A program made the translations under genes and the position numbers. The notes beneath the pieces were generated by a model. It was not told where the DNA came from. It did no database searches and worked only from the letters and a program-made list of their open reading frames with translations. Shown here one piece after another: positions 1 through 7,916 of a stretch of DNA of 64,000 nucleotides (positions are counted from its first letter, which is position 1; each line of letters begins with the position of its first letter). Origin of the DNA: Macrococcoides bohemicum (lineage in GTDB: Bacteria; Bacillota; Bacilli; Staphylococcales; Staphylococcaceae); the NCBI RefSeq assembly GCF_042658685.1, contig NZ_JBHSQY010000031.1; one strand, 5' to 3'.

Positions 1-698
1 ATTGTGATATATATGATATGTAAGAACAACTTTGTCTTATTAAACATATACATGCGTTCAAGTGCGGCATTCTGTTTTAGACGATGGTGTAATATCACTT
101 GTACAGATGATACAAATAAAATAAGCGCGAATATTGTACTTAGAGAAATTGACCTGTCTTGTGATTTTGAAACGGCAATTTGTTTCATACGACTTTCTGG
201 TGTTTTCTGATAATACATCTTCTTAACTTCTTCAATATTTACTTGCCTCTCTTTATCAATATGATATTTCACAATATAAGGAATCTGAGCTTCAAATAAT
301 GTTTTACTTACTATTTCCTGGGCAATAGCTCCAATAAAGTCGTCACGATAATAAAGCTGAATCGTATCTCGTAAAGATCGTTGCTTTACTTGCTCATTGA
401 AACCTTCAGGAATTGATAAACTTATCACGGCTTCTTTAGCTTTTACACGATCTTCTATAAAACTTTCTTCATCACCAATTATTTTAACTGTCATATCATG
501 ATTATTTTTAAGCATTGCAATCAACGATTCTGATGATTGAGAATGATCTAAATCCTGCACAGCTATCGGCATTCTAAACACTGCATTCATTTTTTGTTGC
601 ATTATAAAACAAGTGAGTAACATACCAGCAATCAGCAATGATAATAATACGTATGATTTCCATTGTTTTTGCACCACGAGGTATAAGATAGATTTCAT
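1..698 (-). CDS. ABC-2 type transporter permease, partial (runs off left edge)
   Basis: Open reading frame with no stop before the window edge; only the N-terminal ~232 residues are present. It starts MKSILYLVVQKQWKS, has one membrane helix at about residues 14-34, then a hydrophilic ectodomain of ~150 residues, and enters a second hydrophobic stretch (STIFALILFVSSVQVIL) near the edge. This is the layout of ABC-2/YhgE-type permeases, and it resembles the next gene upstream, with which it overlaps by ATGA (695-698), so the two are translationally coupled and probably form a heterodimer. The ATPase is not visible and may lie further left. The substrate is unknown. The family call rests on topology and the paired arrangement rather than on a diagnostic motif. 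Confidence 0.75.
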   Translation of the reverse strand, partial: MKSILYLVVQKQWKSYVLLSLLIAGMLLTCFIMQQKMNAVFRMPIAVQDLDHSQSSESLIAMLKNNHDMTVKIIGDEESFIEDRVKAKEAVISLSIPEGFNEQVKQRSLRDTIQLYYRDDFIGAIAQEIVSKTLFEAQIPYIVKYHIDKERQVNIEEVKKMYYQKTPESRMKQIAVSKSQDRSISLSTIFALILFVSSVQVILHHRLKQNAALERMYMFNKTKLFLHIIYIT

Positions 699-1870
699 CG
701 TCTATACCTCCATATCAGCTGTATCATCAATAGAATCAGTAATACAAAACAAATAACGTAGAACAAACCAGGTGTCTTAATAAAATAGTTATTTAATATT
801 AATTCCAGCACTTTATTAAAGATATGACTAAAAGGCTGATGATACAAGATACCACCCAATACATCTTTAAAGTAAATCGAAGGTATCGTTGCTCCGGAAA
901 GTAGAATGATAAGACCTGTTATCATTACTTTAAGAATCAATTGAATCGTTTCATTATTAACGAGTTCAATAAGCATCATCACCACAAAAATCATTATGAG
1001 ATATAATAATAAAATAATTAAAAGTGGCATTAGGTTATAACTTTCAAAAGATACATCTAAATATTTCAATAAAAGATATAACACTATAATAGAAAATATA
1101 AATGTATACCATACACTTATTAAACCGCGCGTCAATGTTAGTTTTTCAAACGAAAAATGAAACAGTGATAAACGTTCCTTCAATGCATGTGCCTGATTCA
1201 TCTTCAAAATATTAAACAGTGATAAAAATAATACATAAATACTGATAAAATAAACTGAAACAGTATAATACTGATAGTTATCGTAAAGTTTAATCGCTTG
1301 TTCATCAAATGCTCCGTTTCGATTCAAACCCGTAAATAGCATATCTGTCATCATCATTAGCATTGCATCATCATTTGATTCAGGATATAAGGCTTTATAC
1401 GCTCCAGCCCCACCAATAGACAGCATTAACCGACTATATACAGAATTCGTTAATTGATAGATGATAATACTCTCAAGCGATGTTTTATCATACGTGTACA
1501 CAGAGATAGGTAATGCACCTTGCTTATAAAATGCATCAGTCATTCCTTGATCGAACACAAAATAACCATCTAGATGATGTTGCTTTAATTCATAATTAGC
1601 CGTAACTGCATCAAACTGTTTCAATTCAATATCATTACCCATACTCTTTCCATCGCCAATTGCATCTAGTATCAATTTCGTTTCTCTAGATTGATCTTCA
1701 TCTACTAATCCAATCGAAAACTTATCATCTTCCTGACTTTTCATCACAGATAATCCTATAAGTGTCGCAAACAATACAAATAGCAATACTAATATATAGA
1801 CCAGTAAGTACCACTTTTTCATAAAAAAAGAGTGATAAATGCTGAACAGTTGTAGTTTCACATTTATCAC
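695..1870 (-). CDS. ABC-2 type transporter permease
   Basis: 391 residues: a membrane helix at about 17-40, an ectodomain of ~160 residues, then five or six hydrophobic segments from about residue 205 to the end (for example IYVLFLSLFNIL, FSIIVLYLLLKYL, LLIILLLYLIMIFVVMMLI). This is the usual architecture of ABC-2 membrane subunits used by lipid, drug or peptide exporters. It lies 32 bp downstream of the DUF6583-like gene and overlaps the following permease by 4 bp, so the three genes look like one operon. No ATPase is in the visible part. Substrate cannot be deduced. Confidence 0.8.
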   Translation of the reverse strand: MINVKLQLFSIYHSFFMKKWYLLVYILVLLFVLFATLIGLSVMKSQEDDKFSIGLVDEDQSRETKLILDAIGDGKSMGNDIELKQFDAVTANYELKQHHLDGYFVFDQGMTDAFYKQGALPISVYTYDKTSLESIIIYQLTNSVYSRLMLSIGGAGAYKALYPESNDDAMLMMMTDMLFTGLNRNGAFDEQAIKLYDNYQYYTVSVYFISIYVLFLSLFNILKMNQAHALKERLSLFHFSFEKLTLTRGLISVWYTFIFSIIVLYLLLKYLDVSFESYNLMPLLIILLLYLIMIFVVMMLIELVNNETIQLILKVMITGLIILLSGATIPSIYFKDVLGGILYHQPFSHIFNKVLELILNNYFIKTPGLFYVICFVLLILLMIQLIWRYRR

Positions 1871-1902
1871 TCCTAATTTTTAATATTTATACTTAAGTTT
1901 TT

Positions 1903-3384
1903 TTAATTTAAATCTTTAGAAACGTCTTCAAAAATTTTATTAAAGTTCTCACTAATATCATCTTGTATTTTTTGAAGATCGCTATCAGACATTGTGCTTA
2001 AATCTTTAGCACCATCAGACTTCACTTTTATATCTTGCTTTAATTTTGTTACAGCATCAATCATCAACTTAACTGGTTCATTTTGAACATTTACCGATAA
2101 CTCAGCTTTTTGCTTTTGTTCATTATTGCCGATATCTGTTACTAAATCATTTGTATAATTTAATTTTAAATCCTGTCCAGCTAATTGAGATAAATCAATC
2201 GTTCCTTTGTCAGTACGTTTATCGCCATCTGTTTTAGAATTATTTACAAATGATATTTCTCTTGTACCATCTTGATTAATGACAATTTTATAATCATCTT
2301 TATAATTTTCATCTTTTTTAGTTGAATCCCCTGTTAACACAAATGCATCCGGGGCATCTTTAGCAGAACCTTTTACTTCTATTTTTAAATTATCATCGAC
2401 TTTAGTTAATGCATCTAATTTAACTTCTTCTTCTTTACTTGTCATTACAACATTACGTTTCATAATTTGTTTACCATCAACAAAGATTGTTGAGATAACT
2501 TTTGGGAACTCAGATTCTTTTTGATCCTTCACTTCTTTTAGTGCTTTTTCTAACGCTTTATCGTAGTCTACACCTTGTGCTTGTTTTGTAAATAAATCTT
2601 TTAATTCTTTATCATCTTTCGCTTGTTCTAACATTGCAACGATGATTTTCTTTGTATCTTTTGGTTGTAATGTCATTGTTAATTTCTTTAAATTTTTCTC
2701 TTCATCAAAGATTTTTACTTTTTCTTTATCTTTTTTAAACTGATCATCTTCAACATTATCAGCGAATGTTTTGCTGTAACGTTCGATAATTTTATTCATA
2801 TCTTCTTGAGAAAGTTGTGCGCCGCCTAAAAGGTTATTCAAGTTTAATGAATCATTGGTCATACCTTCTACTGAAGTTGGATCTCCAGTTAATTTTTCAA
2901 ATGTATCTTTAATTTTATCATTCGGAATGCTTAATACATCATTTAATACCGGTGCAGAAAAATATTGATTTTTGCGATCTGCCTGCCACGCAAACTCACC
3001 TAATTTATTATCTGCAATCGTAGGTATAATGCTTAAATTTGATAATTTATCTTTACTGTTATGTGCAACATCAAATACGATATTTGATGAATCAATCACT
3101 GATTTTGAAATTCCCATTTGAGAAATAAATGTTTCCGGAATATCTGCACCTAACTTCATATTTACTGCATAATTATCATCCTGCATTTTTTCCTGGAATT
3201 TTGTTTCATTTTCAAATCGATTATTGAAATAATCTTGTAGAGACTCCATCGATTCTTTTTCACTTAAAAAATACGCATTTTTCGGTGTGTTCGTTAAAAA
3301 ATAATAAGCCGCTGCGCCCCCACCACCGATTAATAATACAAGTGCCGCTATGATTCCTAGGAGCAACCCTTTTGACTTTTTCAT
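1903..3384 (-). CDS. Membrane-anchored extracellular protein, DUF6583-like
   Basis: 493 residues. A short basic N-terminus (MKKSKG) precedes one glycine/alanine-rich membrane helix at about 8-29, and no lipobox Cys follows, so the protein is probably anchored with the bulk outside. The remainder is Lys/Asp/Glu-rich and predicted soluble, with no catalytic motif that I recognise. Proteins of this shape in staphylococci are labelled DUF6583; I make that assignment from memory of the architecture, not from a search. It is the first gene of an operon with the two ABC-2 permeases, so an accessory or substrate-handling role for that transporter is a reasonable inference. A GGAGG ribosome site sits just upstream of the ATG. 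Confidence 0.6.
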   Translation of the reverse strand: MKKSKGLLLGIIAALVLLIGGGGAAAYYFLTNTPKNAYFLSEKESMESLQDYFNNRFENETKFQEKMQDDNYAVNMKLGADIPETFISQMGISKSVIDSSNIVFDVAHNSKDKLSNLSIIPTIADNKLGEFAWQADRKNQYFSAPVLNDVLSIPNDKIKDTFEKLTGDPTSVEGMTNDSLNLNNLLGGAQLSQEDMNKIIERYSKTFADNVEDDQFKKDKEKVKIFDEEKNLKKLTMTLQPKDTKKIIVAMLEQAKDDKELKDLFTKQAQGVDYDKALEKALKEVKDQKESEFPKVISTIFVDGKQIMKRNVVMTSKEEEVKLDALTKVDDNLKIEVKGSAKDAPDAFVLTGDSTKKDENYKDDYKIVINQDGTREISFVNNSKTDGDKRTDKGTIDLSQLAGQDLKLNYTNDLVTDIGNNEQKQKAELSVNVQNEPVKLMIDAVTKLKQDIKVKSDGAKDLSTMSDSDLQKIQDDISENFNKIFEDVSKDLN

Positions 3385-3573
3385 ATCATATCCTCCACTT
3401 TTGTATTTAATATCTCACTCAACTTCATCATATCAAAATAAAAATCGTTACGAAATACTTTTCTCAAAATTAACCATAAATAATATTATTTATGAAAATT
3501 AGTTTACTTAGTAATGAAATAATGTAAAAATTATTTTTAATTAACAAGTTACAGCGAAAGATTAAATATTATT

Positions 3574-4884
3574 TTATATGCTTTGATTTTTATTATGACT
3601 TAAACGAATTACTTTGAAATGTAATAGATACGCACCAAGTGCCATTACAAATAAAGATAAAATTGCAATACGACTTGCTAATGGCCCATAATCTTTTAAA
3701 AGCAACGTTATTGTCCCATAAACGAAAGGTCCAAATACTGCTGATAATTTACCGCTCATAGAGAACAAGCCAAAGAATTGTCCTTCATGTGCTTCAGGAG
3801 ATAATTCAATAATGAGCGTTCTTGAAATAACCCAGATTGATCCCATCGCAATTCCGAATAGAATTGCACAAATATAAAACGCCGATTTAGGTAAAGGAAT
3901 GCTGGCAATAATAAGCGCAATCATTAGCACAAGTGCGACATAATGCAATGTCTTTAAAGAACCGATTTTTTTAGCGATGTAACCAAATACAAATGCACCA
4001 AGTACACTAAAAATAGTTGCTATCATAAAGATTTTGATAAATTCACTTGATGTAAACCCGACTACAGTAGTGGCATAGGGTTGCATCATACTTATCGCAG
4101 TCGCCAAAGCATCATTTAAAAAGAAATAAACGATTAAAAATACGTAAATCGCAGGTTCATTCTTAGCTAACTTAAAAGTCTCCAATACTTCTTTATATCC
4201 TGATGTTAAGCTTGATTGAGACACATGTTGTTTCATCGTCTTTTTATTTCCATCTTTACCAAAGATAAAAATCGGTATGCTAAATACTAAAAATAAAATA
4301 GCGGTTGGAATAAACGTCTTTCCTGCATCTTCAGTACCTATTAAAGTCATTATCGTGAGCACACCAAATAATGTCCCCATATAACCTAACGCAACACCAA
4401 ATCCGGATAACACGGAATGGTCTTCTTTCGGTGCTAAACTACTCATCATTGCATCATAAAATATGAGACTCGAGTTATACATAAATTTCGCAATCGTAAA
4501 TAAAATGATGATAATCAGGAATGAAACCGGTATGCCGAACATCTGCTGTTTAATATCTGCTTCATAGATATAGCCCATCAGGAATGTACAGATGAACACA
4601 GCTAAAGTAAAAATGATAACCCATTTCTTTTTCTTTTGTGTTCTATCGATATACACGCCATATATGGGACTTAAAACAATGAGGAGCAATGCTGCAACAC
4701 TCGCTGAATAAGCTATCCAGGTGGATGATACCTGCTCAGTTACTGGATCAACACCAAATTGCTCTGTTACAAATTGAGGGAAAAACAATGTCACGATATT
4801 TGCACTAAAAATTGTATTACTGAAATCATAGAGTGCCCAGCTAAAAATAGGTAATGATAATAACAATTTAATATCTTTCTTCAT
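3574..4884 (-). CDS. MFS transporter, UMF1 (Atg22-like) family
   Basis: About 436 residues with twelve hydrophobic segments. The N-terminus contains FSWALYDFSNTIFSANIVTL, the characteristic opening of the UMF1/Atg22-like MFS group (W-x-x-Y-D-F-x-N), followed by a typical cytoplasmic loop after helix 2 (GVYIDRTQKKKKW). Such proteins are putative amino-acid or small-metabolite effluxers of the cytoplasmic membrane; the substrate here is unknown. An upstream ATG at 4914 exists, but the ribosome site (AAGGAG at the correct distance) favours the ATG at 4884 and the start MKKDIK. It is monocistronic, flanked by AT-rich spacers. Confidence 0.8.
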   Translation of the reverse strand: MKKDIKLLLSLPIFSWALYDFSNTIFSANIVTLFFPQFVTEQFGVDPVTEQVSSTWIAYSASVAALLLIVLSPIYGVYIDRTQKKKKWVIIFTLAVFICTFLMGYIYEADIKQQMFGIPVSFLIIIILFTIAKFMYNSSLIFYDAMMSSLAPKEDHSVLSGFGVALGYMGTLFGVLTIMTLIGTEDAGKTFIPTAILFLVFSIPIFIFGKDGNKKTMKQHVSQSSLTSGYKEVLETFKLAKNEPAIYVFLIVYFFLNDALATAISMMQPYATTVVGFTSSEFIKIFMIATIFSVLGAFVFGYIAKKIGSLKTLHYVALVLMIALIIASIPLPKSAFYICAILFGIAMGSIWVISRTLIIELSPEAHEGQFFGLFSMSGKLSAVFGPFVYGTITLLLKDYGPLASRIAILSLFVMALGAYLLHFKVIRLSHNKNQSI

Positions 4885-4999
4885 CATTTGCTCCTTATGA
4901 TTAGTATTACTCATAGTTTAGCGATTGTTTGACACAAAAGCTATAAATTTTCTGTTTAATTACTGTAAAGAAAAGAGCTGAAGCTATATATTAATCCCT

Positions 5000-5238
5000 T
5001 CACTTAACTTTAAAATCCTGTAAGTCCATTAATGCATAATGAATTTGATGATATCTCTCCAATGGTTTTAAATCAATCAGGGGTGTATTACTACCTCGTT
5101 CAAAATATTTAGCACAGTTTTCAAAGTTTCTAAATTCTTCTGAAAGTTTAACTGCTTTATTCCAGCTACGATATTACTGTAAAACCAATTAACATGGAAT
5201 ATATCTTTATAATGTCCATAACAATCACTTGAGTTCAT
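5000..5238 (-). pseudogene. Small decayed gene with frameshift
   Basis: Two overlapping reading frames appear to be one broken gene of about 78 codons. Starting at the ATG at 5238 the frame reads MNSSDCYGHYKDIFHVNWFY and continues out of frame into a stop. The other frame, open from just after an in-frame TAA near 5178 to the TGA at 5000-5002, encodes a charged, plausible protein tail (SWNKAVKLSEEFRNFE, then CAKYFERGSNTPLIDL, ending DLQDFKVK). A one-base change near 5175-5185 would join them. I do not recognise the family. There is no good ribosome site upstream, which also suggests decay. It is the only coding-like content of the 450-bp gap before the ATP-grasp gene. Confidence 0.35.
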
Positions 5239-5297
5239 ATAAAGGTATTAAGATATAGGTATAATATAAACAGATAATAAGATAAAAAAATAAACGA

Positions 5298-5329
5298 CAA
5301 AAAAAATAACCACTATAAAGTGATTATTT
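5298..5329 (-). terminator. Rho-independent terminator of the ATP-grasp gene
   Basis: On the minus strand a stem AATAATCAC / GTGGTTATT with loop TTTATA is followed by a run of T residues, 7 nt after the stop of the gene ending at 5336. Confidence 0.85.
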
Positions 5330-5335
5330 CTGTTC

Positions 5336-6553
5336 TTAATACCACTCACTATTTTTATACTTAAGATAATACTTAGCATTTCTCATCAAAAGATAAGCTT
5401 TACGTTTTACTGAACGATCTTTTGCATAAAATAGTGGATTATAATATTGATGTTTGTAAATGAGTTGTTTGATTTCTTTACGTAATGATTTTTGTTTTAC
5501 GTATTTTAATATAATATCTTTAGGTACTACAGTAAATAAATGAGTTGTGTCCAAATATTTCACCGGATGAGATTGATTTAAAATTAAATCTTCTACATAA
5601 CATCTCGCAATTGAATAGCCTGTTTCTTTGACGTAAGAACTTGAACGGCCGGCACGTAAATTAACCTCGAAAAACTTGTATTTTCCATCTCGATGATCAT
5701 ATTTTAAATCAAAGTTAGCAAATCCGGTATAATGCATACTTTCCATCATCTTGATCACTTTATCCATCAAATCTTTATCATATCTTGAAATGAGTGCTGT
5801 ATAATTGCCGATAGCTGTCATCGCGGGTTCTTGTAACAATACTTGTGCTAGTGTAATCACTTGCGCTTTTCCATTTGAATCACCGTAATAAACGATGTCC
5901 CACAAGTCCTGATCGCTTCCTTCAATAAATTCCTGAATAATAATATCCTCACGATATCCATTATTATGAAGTAGTTCAATCGTCTCATTAATTCCAGCGT
6001 AATCATCAAGGACATAAATTTTCTGTTTCCCTTTAAACTTTAAATTAAAGTACGTTGTGCCATCATCAACTTTAATAATTGCCGGGAATCGGATAGGTTC
6101 CTTAAATGTTTCGATGGTAGCTAAATTAAAGTGGTATGTCGTAGGAATATCAATACCGTATGAAGCAACCGTCTCATAGAAATGTTTCTTATAATATAAT
6201 TGGTTAAATAAATCTTGTGTCGGAAAATTAAATGTAAAATCTTCTCTCAATTTTGCTTCATGTTTAATTAGCACCTTAACATATTCATCTGTCGTTGCGA
6301 CAAGCAATAGTTTACGATTTTTCTTACGATATTTCTTTGCAATGCGCTCAAATGTTTCTATGAAAACTTTGTCATCATAAATCATTTTATCGATATAGTA
6401 ATCGCTAATAAGACTAGAAAATTTTGTGAATGATAAATAGTCAGCTGCCACGACAACTGACTTTTTCTTATAATCTTTATGAAAACTTGCTGCTGCAGCA
6501 TACGCATGTATGTTTGCACCCAAAATTATTGGGATAAAGTTAAATTTAGCCAT
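5336..6553 (-). CDS. ATP-grasp carboxylate-amine ligase-like protein
   Basis: About 405 residues. The N-terminal ~110 residues look like a pre-ATP-grasp Rossmann-type domain (FIPIILGANIHAYAAAASF). The central part carries ATP-grasp signatures: FPAIIKVDDG at about residue 155 (nucleotide-binding Lys), IIQEFIEGSDQDLWD, and late metal-binding residues in ANFDLKYDHRDGKYKFFEVNLRAGRS, where D, E and N of the Mg site are visible. The C-terminus is basic. Related staphylococcal and enterococcal proteins are annotated as carboxylate-amine ligases, and D-aspartate ligase of enterococcal peptidoglycan is a member of this broad group; the acceptor here cannot be told from sequence. The gene stands alone with its own promoter and terminator. 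Ribosome-site spacing favours the second ATG (6553) over that at 6559. Confidence 0.75.
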   Translation of the reverse strand: MAKFNFIPIILGANIHAYAAAASFHKDYKKKSVVVAADYLSFTKFSSLISDYYIDKMIYDDKVFIETFERIAKKYRKKNRKLLLVATTDEYVKVLIKHEAKLREDFTFNFPTQDLFNQLYYKKHFYETVASYGIDIPTTYHFNLATIETFKEPIRFPAIIKVDDGTTYFNLKFKGKQKIYVLDDYAGINETIELLHNNGYREDIIIQEFIEGSDQDLWDIVYYGDSNGKAQVITLAQVLLQEPAMTAIGNYTALISRYDKDLMDKVIKMMESMHYTGFANFDLKYDHRDGKYKFFEVNLRAGRSSSYVKETGYSIARCYVEDLILNQSHPVKYLDTTHLFTVVPKDIILKYVKQKSLRKEIKQLIYKHQYYNPLFYAKDRSVKRKAYLLMRNAKYYLKYKNSEWY

Positions 6554-6607
6554 GTTCATTATCCTTTATATAGTAGTTTAATCTAGACTTTCCAAGCTGC
6601 TTAGTTC

Positions 6608-6636
6608 ATTATATTTTTGTATGGTAATTAATGCAA
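6608..6636 (-). promoter_or_regulatory. Sigma-A-type promoter for the ATP-grasp gene
   Basis: Minus strand TTGCAT (6631-6636), 17-bp spacer, TATAAT (6608-6613). The distance to the start codon is about 55 bp. Confidence 0.6.
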
Positions 6637-6726
6637 GTATACATTCACCAAGGAATGTTAATATACAAATATTTTCTTTAACATATTATAACATTAAATT
6701 TTTAAAGCACATGATATTCTGATTTA

Positions 6727-7005
6727 TTATCGTTCTAATAAACCTTTTCCCTGATAAATTTTCTCAGTATATTTTTCTATACGATTCCTTTTCGTCTCAC
6801 TGCGTTTTGCTTTACTAATTTCAATGGCGTACGCACGTTGACGACCAGGTGTTAATTTATAAAACGCTTCTCTTAAACGTTCGTTCTCTTTAAATGCTTC
6901 TTCTAATTCTAAAGGGATTTCTAGCGGTCCATGTTCTTTTTTAGGAGGTTTTACGCCTGATTTCTCAATTCGAATTGCTTCTTTAATATAAAAACGAATT
7001 TTCAT
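6727..7005 (-). pseudogene. YdeI-family remnant lacking the N-terminal domain
   Basis: The 92 codons from the ATG at 7005 encode a clear C-terminal half of the YdeI/OmpD-associated family: KEAIRIEKSGVK, then a Pro/Glu segment, then the conserved LTPGRQRAYAIEISKAKRSETKRNRIEKY and the terminal IYQGKGLL. Full-length proteins of this family have about 100 more N-terminal residues (DUF1801-like domain), and these are absent. Upstream the frame continues out of register through the 3' end of modA to 7194 with low-complexity Lys/Ile-rich sequence that does not look coding. The simplest reading is a deletion whose right end lies just after modA, leaving a 5'-truncated gene. There is no obvious ribosome site at 7005. 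Confidence 0.6.
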
Positions 7006-7042
7006 TATATTATTGTTCTTTATTTTTAAAAAAGAAGCAGCA

Positions 7043-7819
7043 TTATCCCTTTCCATTAATATCAAAACCATATTTTTGATACACTTTTTTACTTTGATCA
7101 TTCTGTAAATACTGATAAAGTTCCTCAGTTTCCTTTTTATATTTAGTGTCTTTAATTTTAGCAATTGGATATGTAATCGGTTCATGTAAATCATCTTGAA
7201 TTTTGAGTGTATACTTTATTTTATTTGTTGATTTGAGGTCTGATGTGTATATGATACCTGCTTCAGTATTACCGGTTTCTACATAGGTCAACACTTGACG
7301 TACGTCCTTCGTTAATACTAATTTTGATTTGACTTTTTGATATAGTTTTTTGTTTTCTAAGGCTTGTTTACCATATTCGCCTGCAGGTACTAATTCCGGA
7401 TTGCCAAGAGCAATTTTTTTTATTTTTTCTTCTTGTAAATTATCAAGAGATGTTAATTTATCTTCTGAAATAAGTACAAGATGATTTTTAAGTAAAGACT
7501 TTGTATCTTCTTTATCCACCGCTTTATTTTTTACTAAATCATCTACTTTATCCTGTGCAGCCGAAAAGAATATATCAACTGGAGCACCTGACATAATTTG
7601 TTGCGCTAATGCACCGGACGCACCATAATTAAATTTAATATCAATATGCTTATGTTCAGCTTCATATAATTTTTCGATATCATTTAATGTATTTTTTAAA
7701 CTTGCTGCAGCTGATACAGTGATGATTATTTTTTCATCACTTTTTATGCTTTCTTTTCCTTGATTTCCACAGCCACTCAATAATATACACGTAAGAAATA
7801 TTAACAATGGTTTTTTCAT
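7043..7819 (-). CDS. modA: Molybdate ABC transporter substrate-binding lipoprotein ModA
   Basis: 258 residues. A lipoprotein signal peptide ends in the lipobox LLSGC, giving lipidated Cys at about residue 17. The mature part follows the ModA pattern: VSAAASLKNTLNDIEKLYEA, FNYGASGALAQQIMSGAPVDIFFSAA, and a late segment VRQVLTYVETGNTEAGIIYTSD. It would bind molybdate or tungstate at the cell surface and deliver it to the ModBC permease/ATPase. Neither modB nor modC follows; the next item is a truncated ydeI remnant that overlaps the modA 3' end in another frame. The gene itself is intact to a natural-looking C-terminus (KYGFDINGKG). Whether it still has a partner permease elsewhere cannot be judged here. 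Confidence 0.9.
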   Translation of the reverse strand: MKKPLLIFLTCILLSGCGNQGKESIKSDEKIIITVSAAASLKNTLNDIEKLYEAEHKHIDIKFNYGASGALAQQIMSGAPVDIFFSAAQDKVDDLVKNKAVDKEDTKSLLKNHLVLISEDKLTSLDNLQEEKIKKIALGNPELVPAGEYGKQALENKKLYQKVKSKLVLTKDVRQVLTYVETGNTEAGIIYTSDLKSTNKIKYTLKIQDDLHEPITYPIAKIKDTKYKKETEELYQYLQNDQSKKVYQKYGFDINGKG

Positions 7820-7860
7820 TATTAGCCTCCTAGTATTATTATGTATATTTTACCATATAA

Positions 7861-7897
7861 AAAAAGACATACTACGTAAAAACGTAATATGCCTTTT
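7861..7897 (-). terminator. Terminator after ahpF
   Basis: Minus strand hairpin GGCATATTACGT / ACGTAGTATGTC with a TTTT loop followed by seven T residues, starting 20 bp after the ahpF stop. Confidence 0.85.
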
Positions 7898-7916
7898 AAC
7901 TTAAATCAGTATTTAA

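Noticed and set aside
7006..7194. 5' extension of the ydeI remnant frame into modA
   Set aside because: It is the out-of-frame reading of the modA 3' end, with Lys/Ile/Asn-rich sequence and no family similarity.
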